In this document: piece after piece, positions 55,103-62,460 of the stretch
Position numbering within the stretch: the first letter of the stretch is position 1
Layout: the number at the start of each line of letters is the position of its first letter
NCBI RefSeq assembly: GCF_003097135.1
Contig: NZ_QEQL01000008.1
Location: 62,001-126,000 of the forward strand
DNA: 64,000 nucleotides
DNA from: Pseudomonas sp. URIL14HWK12:I12
GTDB lineage: Bacteria; Pseudomonadota; Gammaproteobacteria; Pseudomonadales; Pseudomonadaceae
Direction of reading: 5' to 3'
Notes under the pieces: model-generated
What the model saw: the letters and a program-made list of their open reading frames with translations, nothing else
Told to the model about the DNA's origin: nothing
Databases searched by the model: none
Made by a program: the position numbers and the translations under genes

Positions 55103-56025
55103 CCATGCAATCGAAGGTATCCCTGACCGCTTTCTCGACCCGCCGTTACGCCTATGCATGCCTGGGCGCCGCGTTTGGCCTGGCCTTGGGCGGCTGCGCG
55201 GGCACCCCTAGCTCAAACGTTGCGCAGGCCACCCAGGTGGAGTACTACCCCACCTGCTACCAGCCTGTGCAGCAGCTGCGTGACAGCGACTCGGCCATGA
55301 CCAAGTCGGTGGCCACCGGTGCCGTGATCGGCGGCCTGCTGGGTGCTGCCACGGGTGCCCTGGCTACCGATAACAAGGACAAGCGCGGCCGCAACGCCGC
55401 CCTGGGTGCCGCCGGCGGCGCACTGGCCGGGGGTGCAGTGGGCTATTACACCCAGAAGCAACAGCAGATCACCGATGACAAACAGCGCATCGGCTCCTAC
55501 GCCAGCGACATCGACGCCAGCCGCCAGCAGATCGACCGCAGCGTCGCCTACGCCCAGGCTTCGCAGAACTGCTACAAGACCGAGTTCGCCAATCTGCTGC
55601 AAATGCGCAAGGCCAAGACCGTCAGCGATGACGAAGGCCGCAAGCGCCTGGCCGAGATCGTCTCGGGCCTGAAGGAGTCCAACGCGCTGATCGCCCAGGT
55701 CGATGGCCGCACCAGCGAAGACCTGGACTCCTACACCCAGGCGTACGAAAAAGACCTGCAACAAGTCGGCGTGCAGCGCCAGGACGTGGTTGCCGCCGCC
55801 GCCCCGGCGCCGGTGCCCACCACCAGCAAGAAGAAAACCACTGCGGTGAAGAAGCCTGCCGCCAACGTGCCGGGTGAAGCCGTGACCACCGAGACCAGCC
55901 TGCAAAAAGCCAACGCCAGCCGTGCCCAGAGCAAGCAGGTGGCCGCCGCTGGCAAGGCGCAGCTTGACGTCGTTTGCAGCAGCCCAGACCTGGGTGACTG
56001 GGCGCCTTCGAGCTGCAAGGCCTGA
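55099..56025 (+). CDS. tagQ: Type VI regulatory lipoprotein TagQ
   Basis: 308 residues. The signal peptide ends in the lipobox ALGGC (Cys near 33). Two Gly/Ala-rich segments, TGAVIGGLLGAATGALA and GAAGGALAGGAVGYYTQ, resemble glycine-zipper regions, followed by a helical stretch and a Lys/Ala/Pro-rich segment. TagQ is an outer-membrane lipoprotein that holds TagR in P. aeruginosa. It is the last gene of the rightward operon; a GC-rich imperfect hairpin follows at about 56030-56056. Confidence 0.87.
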   Translation: MTMQSKVSLTAFSTRRYAYACLGAAFGLALGGCAGTPSSNVAQATQVEYYPTCYQPVQQLRDSDSAMTKSVATGAVIGGLLGAATGALATDNKDKRGRNAALGAAGGALAGGAVGYYTQKQQQITDDKQRIGSYASDIDASRQQIDRSVAYAQASQNCYKTEFANLLQMRKAKTVSDDEGRKRLAEIVSGLKESNALIAQVDGRTSEDLDSYTQAYEKDLQQVGVQRQDVVAAAAPAPVPTTSKKKTTAVKKPAANVPGEAVTTETSLQKANASRAQSKQVAAAGKAQLDVVCSSPDLGDWAPSSCKA

Positions 56026-56166
56026 ACCCGCGGGGGCCTGGCGCCGCCGGGCCCCGGCAGGTAAGTGTTCCCTTCTGTCGTTCTGCCGTCGCGCAGAGCG
56101 CCCTGCCTGGCGCGTTGGCCTCTTTCAGGTCACGGGCCGGGCAGCCCCAACCGCGTTGCGCGGTGT

Positions 56167-56622
56167 TCAGTTGCCGTGGTCGTGGGCCGGGGCGTCTTGA
56201 AGTACCTGCACCTGGACCGTGATGTCGCCTGCGTGCTTGAAGTGCAGCGTGAGAGGGAAGTGGCTACCAGGCTGCAGCTCGGTGCCCGGCGTGATGCTCA
56301 TCAACATCGCGTGATAACCCATGGGCTGGAACACCAGGCTGCCGGCGGCGGGTACCACGGCGCTTGCGATGGCCTGCATCTTCATCATGCCGTCGGCGCC
56401 GCTGCTCTGGTGCATGCCGGCCTCGCCGGCGACAGGCGAGGCTACGCCTGTCAGCACGTCATCCTCGGTGCCATCATTGTGCACAGTGAAGTAAGCAGCG
56501 ATTGCCGGTGAACCCGGCGGCAGTGCCTGCGACCAAGGCTCGCTCACGGTGATCGCGGCCAGTGCCTGGCCGGTGAGCCACAACAGTGGAATGAAAGCCA
56601 ACCTTGGCACGCTGAGCATCAT
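56167..56622 (-). CDS. PCu(A)C-type periplasmic copper chaperone
   Basis: 151 residues with a signal peptide (cleavage near GQALA, residue 22). The copper motif H-x10-M-x21-H-x-M is met exactly, from the His in GMHQSS through the Met in MMKMQ to GYHAM. A His-rich tail (APAHDHGN) closes the protein. Such chaperones bring Cu(I) to the CuA site of cytochrome c oxidase. ATGs at 56622 and 56619 are both possible; the earlier one is listed. It is downstream of cobK on the same strand, past a terminator, so probably separate. Confidence 0.88.
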   Translation of the reverse strand: MMLSVPRLAFIPLLWLTGQALAAITVSEPWSQALPPGSPAIAAYFTVHNDGTEDDVLTGVASPVAGEAGMHQSSGADGMMKMQAIASAVVPAAGSLVFQPMGYHAMLMSITPGTELQPGSHFPLTLHFKHAGDITVQVQVLQDAPAHDHGN

Positions 56623-56676
56623 GGCGAACTCTGAGGGAAAGGTGCCCGCCATTTAGCCAGAAGCCCTTGCCCAAGT

Positions 56677-56693
56677 AAAAAGCCCTTTCGGGC
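56677..56693 (-). terminator. Intrinsic terminator of the cobK operon
   Basis: On the minus strand GCCC-GAAA-GGGC (56693-56682) is followed by TTTTT (56681-56677), a compact tetraloop terminator, starting 4 bases after the cobK stop. Confidence 0.8.
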
Positions 56694-56697
56694 GGTA

Positions 56698-57411
56698 TCA
56701 AGCGAGGGCCGCCGCCAGCGCCTGGACGCTTGTGAATTCCCGATCGGCAAGGGGCAAAGGCGGGCGCCGCAACACCAGCACTGCAATGCCACGCTCGCGT
56801 GCGACCTGCAGCTTCGGCTCGGTGGCGCCGCTGCCGCTGTTCTTGCTGATCAGCACGTCGGTATTGCAACGCTCGAACAGGGCGCGCTCATCGGCCAGGG
56901 TGAATGGCCCGCGTGCGCCGATCACCTCACAACGTGCATTGCCCGGCACGGCTTCAAGGGCGCGCAAAGTCCAGAACTGGTGAGGCGGGATCTGATCGAG
57001 GTGCTGCAAGGGTTCACGGCCCAGGGTGAACAGCGGCCGCTCGAACGGTTGCAGGGCCAGGGTGAGCTCACCCCAGCCGGCCACCTCGCGCCAGTCGTCC
57101 CCCGGCTGCGCTACCCAGCCCGGCCGGCGCAAGGCCCAGCAAGGGATGCCGCTGGCCCGGGCGGCGTTCACGGCGTTGGCGCTGATGCGTGCCGCGTAGG
57201 GGTGGGTGGCGTCCACCAGCAGGCTGATCCCCTCGGCGTGGATGAACGCGGCAAGGCCCTCGGCGCCGCCGTAGCCGCCTACGCGCACCGGGCACGGCAG
57301 GCCCTGTGGCACCCGGCCGACACCGGCCAGGCTGTAGAGGTCGCGCGCGCCTAACCCGCGTGCCAAGGCCAGGCCCTCGGTGGTGCCGCCCAACAGCAGG
57401 ATGCGCCTCAT
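56698..57411 (-). CDS. cobK: Precorrin-6A reductase CobK
   Basis: 237 residues, beginning MRRILLLGGTTEGLALA with the family's nucleotide-binding loop. LVDATHPYAARISANAV and the C-terminal DVLISKNSGSGATEPKLQVARE are diagnostic of CobK/CbiJ. It reduces the corrin macrocycle of precorrin-6A with NADPH. The ATG at 57411 overlaps the cbiD stop by 4 bases; the frame open upstream lies within cbiD. Confidence 0.95.
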   Translation of the reverse strand: MRRILLLGGTTEGLALARGLGARDLYSLAGVGRVPQGLPCPVRVGGYGGAEGLAAFIHAEGISLLVDATHPYAARISANAVNAARASGIPCWALRRPGWVAQPGDDWREVAGWGELTLALQPFERPLFTLGREPLQHLDQIPPHQFWTLRALEAVPGNARCEVIGARGPFTLADERALFERCNTDVLISKNSGSGATEPKLQVARERGIAVLVLRRPPLPLADREFTSVQALAAALA

Positions 57412-58505
57412 GCCCATCCCCCGGCGTGGCCGACGATGCCGCCCTGGCGGTCGATGGCGAACACTTCGACTGCCACCTGCGCGGGCACCACGCTGCGGGC
57501 GAAAGCCAGCGCGTGGTTGCAGACCGCATCGCCCAGCGCGACCCCCTCGGCGTGAGCCAGCGCCAAGGCCTGCTGGCTGGTATTGGCCTGGGTGATGGCG
57601 GTTTGCAGCGTGCTGCTTGCGCCGCACTCGGCGGCCCAGCCCGCCAGTTGCGGCAGGTCGATGCTGGAGTGCCGGCTGTGCAGGTCCATGTGGCCGGCGG
57701 CCAGCTTGCTGACCTTGCCGAAACCGCCGCACAGGCTCAGGCGCGCCACCGGGACCTTGCGCACATGCTTGAGCACGGCGCCAACGAAGTCACCCATTTC
57801 GATCAGAGCGATATCAGGCAGCGAGTAGAGGCGGCGCATGGTGTCTTCGCTGGCATTGCCGGTGCAGGCGGCGATATGGCTGTAGCCGTTGGTATGGGCC
57901 ACGTCGATGCCCTGGTGAATCGAGGCGATGTAGGCGGCGCAGGAGAACGGCCGCACGATGCCGCTGGTGCCGAGGATCGACAGGCCGCCAATGATCCCCA
58001 AACGAGGGTTCATGGTCTTGAGCGCGAGGGCCTCGCCGCCGTGTACGCCCACGGTAACCTCGAAGCCGCCTGTGTAGTGCTGTGAATCGGCCAGCGCCCC
58101 CAGGTGCTCGATGATCATGCGCCGCGGCACCGGATTGATCGCAGGCTCGCCCACCCCCAGCACCAGGCCCGGGCGGGTCACGGTGCCTACGCCGGGGCCT
58201 GCATGAAAACGCACCCCCGGCTCTGTGCTCAGGCGCACCTGGCTGTGCACCAGCGCGCCGTGGGTCACGTCGGGGTCGTCACCGCCGTCCTTGAGGGTGC
58301 CGGCCTCGGCAAAACCTTGGGCCAGGCGGCAGAACTCCAGGCGCATCTGCACGGTTTTGCCTTTGGGCAGGGTGATCCAGGCCGCGTCACCGCAGGGCAC
58401 CCCCAGCAGCAGGCGGGCGGCGGCCAGGCTGGTGACCGTGGCGCAGCTGCCGGTGGTCAGCCCGGTGCGCAACGGGGCCGGCTGTTCGGAAGTTTCTTCA
58501 CGCAT
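57408..58505 (-). CDS. cbiD: Cobalt-precorrin-5B C1-methyltransferase CbiD
   Basis: 365 residues, typical of CbiD. The N-terminal LRTGLTTGSCATVTSLAAA is its hallmark, with GGFEVTVGVHGGEALALKTMNPRLG and GGLSILGTSGIVRPFS further on. It methylates C1 during ring contraction and here replaces CobF, which is not seen. It overlaps cobL by 8 bases and cobK by 4. Confidence 0.95.
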   Translation of the reverse strand: MREETSEQPAPLRTGLTTGSCATVTSLAAARLLLGVPCGDAAWITLPKGKTVQMRLEFCRLAQGFAEAGTLKDGGDDPDVTHGALVHSQVRLSTEPGVRFHAGPGVGTVTRPGLVLGVGEPAINPVPRRMIIEHLGALADSQHYTGGFEVTVGVHGGEALALKTMNPRLGIIGGLSILGTSGIVRPFSCAAYIASIHQGIDVAHTNGYSHIAACTGNASEDTMRRLYSLPDIALIEMGDFVGAVLKHVRKVPVARLSLCGGFGKVSKLAAGHMDLHSRHSSIDLPQLAGWAAECGASSTLQTAITQANTSQQALALAHAEGVALGDAVCNHALAFARSVVPAQVAVEVFAIDRQGGIVGHAGGWA

Positions 58506-59709
58506 CGAGAGGTTTGGCCAGGTCGAGCAGGGTGATCGGCAGGGCTTGGCGCCAAGTGTCGAAACTGCCCAGCGGCTGTGCCTGGGCCACCTGCAGGCGG
58601 GTCAGCTCGCCGCCATGGCGCTCACGCCACTGCATCAGCGCCAGCTCGCTCTGCAAGGTGACGGCGTTGGCCACCAGCCGGCCGCCAGGCTTGAGCGAAG
58701 CCCAGCAGGTTTCGAGCAGGCCGGGCGCAGTCACGCCGCCGCCGATGAAAACCGCATCGGGCGCTTCCAGCCCGGCAAGGGCTTGCGGCGCGCAGCCCTC
58801 GACCAGGCGCAGGCCCGGCACGCCCAAGGCATCGCGGTTATGTTCGATGTGGCGCTGCCGGCCGCTGTCGGCTTCGATGGCGATGGCCCGGCAGGCGGGG
58901 TGGCTGCGCATCCATTCGATGCCGATCGAACCGCAGCCGGCACCGACATCCCAGAGCAGCTCGCCCGGCATCGGCGCCAGGTGCGCGAGGGTGACGGCGC
59001 GCACGTCGCGCTTGGTGAGCTGGCCGTCGTGGCGGAAAACGTCATCCGGCAAACCGGGGCCCCGGGCGCGGCGGGCTGCGCCAGGTTCGGCGCGGCAGTC
59101 CAGGGCGATCAGGTTGAGTGCAGCACTGGGTTGCTGCGGCCAATCGCGGGCCAAACCGTGGGCGTGCTGCTCCAGAGGGCCGCCGAGGTGTTCGAACACA
59201 TGCATCAGGCTCGGCCCGTAACCTTGCTCGGCCAGCAGGCGAGCGACCTGCACAGGGCTGTGGGCATCGCGGCTGAGCACCAGCAGGCGCTGGCCGCTGG
59301 CAAGCCAGGGCAGCAGCGAGGGCAGTGGCTGGGTCACCAGCGATACCAGCGTGGTGTCGGCCAGCGGCCAGCCCAGGCGGGCCGCGGCGAGCGAACAGGA
59401 GGAGGGTGCCGGGTGGATGCACAGTTGATCAGGGGGCAGCTGGCGGCTGAGGCTGGCCCCCACGCCGTGGAACATCGGATCGCCACTGGCCAGCACACAT
59501 ACCGGCTCGCCGCTGAGGGCCAGCAACGGCTGCAAGCTGAACGGGCTGGGCCAAGCGATGAGCTGCGCGCCGATGCAGCGTGGCAGCAACGCCAATTGCC
59601 GCGGACTGCCGAACACTTTGCTGGCTGCCAGCAGGGCGCGCCGCGGCTGCTTGCCCAGGCCGCTGTAGCCGTCTTCACCGATGCCGATCACCGTCAGCCA
59701 TGCCGACAT
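58498..59709 (-). CDS. cobL: Precorrin-6Y C5,15-methyltransferase CobL (CbiE-CbiT fusion)
   Basis: 403 residues uniting two enzymes. The N-terminal half is a CbiE-type methylase with LTVIGIGEDGYSGLG and LASGDPMFHG. The C-terminal half is CbiT-type with LAPMPGELLWDVGAGCGSIGIEW, a class I S-adenosylmethionine loop, and FIGGGVTAPGLLE. It methylates C5 and C15 and decarboxylates the ring C acetate. It is first in the leftward cob operon, 95 bases from the divergent cobG. Confidence 0.95.
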   Translation of the reverse strand: MSAWLTVIGIGEDGYSGLGKQPRRALLAASKVFGSPRQLALLPRCIGAQLIAWPSPFSLQPLLALSGEPVCVLASGDPMFHGVGASLSRQLPPDQLCIHPAPSSCSLAAARLGWPLADTTLVSLVTQPLPSLLPWLASGQRLLVLSRDAHSPVQVARLLAEQGYGPSLMHVFEHLGGPLEQHAHGLARDWPQQPSAALNLIALDCRAEPGAARRARGPGLPDDVFRHDGQLTKRDVRAVTLAHLAPMPGELLWDVGAGCGSIGIEWMRSHPACRAIAIEADSGRQRHIEHNRDALGVPGLRLVEGCAPQALAGLEAPDAVFIGGGVTAPGLLETCWASLKPGGRLVANAVTLQSELALMQWRERHGGELTRLQVAQAQPLGSFDTWRQALPITLLDLAKPLDA

Positions 59710-59804
59710 GAAACTTCCTCATGTAATGCCCGCCCGGCAGGCAGGATTTTCATGCCGCCGGGCAAAGCAGGCATAATATCGCGCCTTCAGCCTTTTAACG
59801 ATTC

Positions 59805-61106
59805 ATGGACCCCTTCTTGAACGAACCGGTGCCCCCTCGCAGCGTTCGCCCCTCGGCTTGCCCGGGGTTGCGCCGCATCGTATCGGCCCGGGATGGCGGC
59901 ATCTGCCGGGTCAAGTTGCCAGGCGGCGTGTTGAGCCTTGACCAGGCCCGTGCCGTGGCCGGTGCAGCCGAGCGTTACGGCAATGGCGTGATCGAGGCGA
60001 CCAACCGCTGCAACCTGCAATTGCGCGGCATCGTCGACGAGGCAGTGGCCGATGCGTTGCTGGCGGCCGGGCTGGGCAGCCCGGAGCCGGGCGCTGACGA
60101 CGTCCGCAACCTGATGCTCAGCCCCTTGGCCGGCCTTGCGCCAACTCAGTTGGCCGATACGCGGCCGCTGGCGGCGCAATGGCTGAGCTGGCTGGAATCC
60201 ACCCCGCGGCTGCACGCTTTGTCGCCCAAGTTCGCCACGCAGTTCGACGGTGGTGAGCCCTTGGTGCAGTGCGAGCATGCCCATGATCTCTGGCTATCAG
60301 CCCTTGTGCTTGAGGGTGAGCCGCATTGGGGGCTGGGCCTTGCCAGCAGCCTGGCGCAAGGGCGGATGCACCTGGCGGTACCCCTGGCAGACGGTTTCAG
60401 GCTGGCGAGTGCGGTAGTAGAGCGCTTCCTCGCCCTGGCCTCATCACAACAGGCGCGCATGCGTGAGGTGCTTGCCGACATCGGGCTGGAGGCATTCCTG
60501 CAGGGCTTGCCCGGGCGGCGCATCGATCTGCCCGGGCGCACCGAGGGCGTTGGCGACCTGGGTGCGCACGCGCTGGCCACACCCGGCCAACAGGCGTTGG
60601 GGGCACGTTTCGAGCTTGGCCGGCTGACCGCTCCCCAACTGCGTGCCGTCGCGATGCTCGCCGAAGGCGCCGGGAGTTCGACGCTGCACCTTACCCCTTG
60701 GCAAGGTGTGCTGATTCCGGCGGTGGCAGCCCAGGTGCTGCCGGCGCTGCGGGCAGGCCTGCAGGTGCTGGGGCTGATCACCGAGCCGCACGCGCCGCTG
60801 GCGCAGATGCAGGCCTGCACCGGCTCGCCGGGCTGTGCCAAGGCCCTGGCCGATACCAAGGCCGACGCCCGCCACCTGGCCAACCTGCTGGAGGCGCCGC
60901 AGGCCGTGCACCTGACGGGCTGCCCCCGCTCCTGCGCTTCGGCGCAGGCAGCGCCAGCCACACTGCTGGCGGTCGCCCCTGGCCGCTACGACCTATTTCT
61001 GCGCGACGGCCGCGAGCCTGGCTTCGGCCGCTTGCGCGCCCGCGAACTGACCCTGCAAGCGGCAGCTGCCTTGTTGAACGGCCTGCCACGGAGCGAGACC
61101 CGATGA
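59805..61106 (+). CDS. cobG: Precorrin-3B synthase CobG
   Basis: 433 residues of the nitrite/sulfite reductase-like family. VKLPGGVLSLDQARAVAG and GVIEATNRCNLQLRGI are in the first half. The cluster cysteines lie in CTGSPGCAKAL and HLTGCPRSCASA near residues 335-380, binding a 4Fe-4S centre. CobG uses O2 to hydroxylate precorrin-3A, so it marks the aerobic route. Divergent from cobL; overlaps cobH by 4 bases. No cobalamin riboswitch is visible in the 95-base gap. Confidence 0.93.
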   Translation: MDPFLNEPVPPRSVRPSACPGLRRIVSARDGGICRVKLPGGVLSLDQARAVAGAAERYGNGVIEATNRCNLQLRGIVDEAVADALLAAGLGSPEPGADDVRNLMLSPLAGLAPTQLADTRPLAAQWLSWLESTPRLHALSPKFATQFDGGEPLVQCEHAHDLWLSALVLEGEPHWGLGLASSLAQGRMHLAVPLADGFRLASAVVERFLALASSQQARMREVLADIGLEAFLQGLPGRRIDLPGRTEGVGDLGAHALATPGQQALGARFELGRLTAPQLRAVAMLAEGAGSSTLHLTPWQGVLIPAVAAQVLPALRAGLQVLGLITEPHAPLAQMQACTGSPGCAKALADTKADARHLANLLEAPQAVHLTGCPRSCASAQAAPATLLAVAPGRYDLFLRDGREPGFGRLRARELTLQAAAALLNGLPRSETR

Positions 61107-61729
61107 TCGACTACATCCGCGATGGCCAGGAAATCTATCGCAATTCCTTTGCCATCATCCGCCGCGAGGCAGACCTTGCCGGTATTCCGGCCGACCTTGA
61201 AAAACTCGCGGTGCGGGTGATCCATGCCTGCGGGATGGTCGATGTGGTCCAGGACCTGGCTTTTTCCGAAGGCGCCGGCACTGCGGGGCGCCAAGCGCTG
61301 CTGCGCGGCGCGCCGATCCTGTGTGATGCGCACATGGTCGCCGAAGGCGTCACCCGCGCTCGCCTGCCGGCGAACAACCCGGTGATCTGCACCCTGAAGG
61401 ACGAACGCGTGCCGAGCATGGCCAAGCACGCGGGCAATACCCGCTCGGCAGTAGCCCTGGAGCTGTGGCGCCCCCATCTTGAAGGCGCCGTGGTGGTGAT
61501 CGGCAATGCCCCTACGGCGTTGTTCTATCTGCTCGAGATGATCGACGCCGGTGCACCGAAGCCCGCGTTGATCCTGGGTTTCCCAGTGGGGTTCGTCGGT
61601 GCTGCCGAGTCCAAGGCAATGTTGGCGGCCGACAGCCGTGGCGTGCCTTTCGTCGTGGTGAACGGCCGCCGTGGCGGTAGCGCCATGGCAGCGGCTGCGG
61701 TGAACGCCCTGGCTACGGAGGTGGAGTGA
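61103..61729 (+). CDS. cobH: Precorrin-8X methylmutase CobH
   Basis: 208 residues. MIDYIRDGQEIYRNSFAIIR, the active-site HACGMVDVVQDL, and APILCDAHMVAEGVTR are diagnostic. It moves the C11 methyl to C12 to give hydrogenobyrinic acid. The ATG at 61103 overlaps the cobG stop; the longer open frame lies within cobG. Confidence 0.95.
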   Translation: MIDYIRDGQEIYRNSFAIIRREADLAGIPADLEKLAVRVIHACGMVDVVQDLAFSEGAGTAGRQALLRGAPILCDAHMVAEGVTRARLPANNPVICTLKDERVPSMAKHAGNTRSAVALELWRPHLEGAVVVIGNAPTALFYLLEMIDAGAPKPALILGFPVGFVGAAESKAMLAADSRGVPFVVVNGRRGGSAMAAAAVNALATEVE

Positions 61730-62460
61730 TGGAAGCGCGCGGGCGGCTGTTCGGCCTGGGCGTGGGCCCGGGCGACCCTGAGCTGATCACCGTCAAAGCC
61801 TTGCGCCTATTGCGCGAGGCTGCCGTGGTGGCCTATTTCGTGGCCAAGGGCAAGAAGGGTAACGCTTTCGGCATCATCGAAGCGCACTTGCAGCCGCAGC
61901 AGACCCTACTGCCATTGGTGTACCCAGTGACCACCGAAGCGCTGCCGGCGCCGTTGTCCTACGAGCAGGTGATCAGCGACTTCTACGACCAAGCGGCGCT
62001 TGAGGTGGCTGCGCATCTGGACGCCGGCCGCGACGTGGCGGTGATCTGCGAGGGTGATCCGTTCTTCTACGGCTCCTACATGTACCTGCACGATCGCCTC
62101 GCCCAAGGCCACCCCACCGAAGTGGTGCCGGGTGTGTGCTCCATGCTCGGCGGGGCCTCGGTGCTCGGAGCGCCGTTGGTCTATCGCAACCAGTCGCTGT
62201 CGGTGCTCTCCGGCGTGCTGCCCCATGAAGACCTCAAGCAACGGCTGGCGCAGGCGGACGCTGCGGTGGTCATGAAGCTGGGGCGCAACTTTCCCAAGGT
62301 GCATGCGGTATTGCGCGAGCTGGGCCTGGACGACCGCGCGCTGTACGTGGAACGCGCGACCATGGCTAACCAGAAGATCGTGCCGCTGGCCGAGGTCGAC
62401 CCAGCCTCGTCGCCTTATTTTTCTCTGATCGTGGTCCCTGGCCAGCGGTGGCAGGGATGA
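61729..62460 (+). CDS. cobI: Precorrin-2 C20-methyltransferase CobI
   Basis: 243 residues of the tetrapyrrole methylase family: LFGLGVGPGDPELITVKAL at the start, VICEGDPFFYGSYMYLHDRL and VVPGVCSMLGGASVLGAPLV. The ATG at 61729 shares one base with the cobH stop (TGATG); a GTG at 61726 is a less likely start. The stop overlaps cobJ by 4 bases. Confidence 0.95.
   Translation: MEARGRLFGLGVGPGDPELITVKALRLLREAAVVAYFVAKGKKGNAFGIIEAHLQPQQTLLPLVYPVTTEALPAPLSYEQVISDFYDQAALEVAAHLDAGRDVAVICEGDPFFYGSYMYLHDRLAQGHPTEVVPGVCSMLGGASVLGAPLVYRNQSLSVLSGVLPHEDLKQRLAQADAAVVMKLGRNFPKVHAVLRELGLDDRALYVERATMANQKIVPLAEVDPASSPYFSLIVVPGQRWQG

Noticed and set aside
59710..59804. Cobalamin riboswitch between cobL and cobG
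   Set aside because: The gap is only 95 bases and no B12-box-like conserved sequence was seen.
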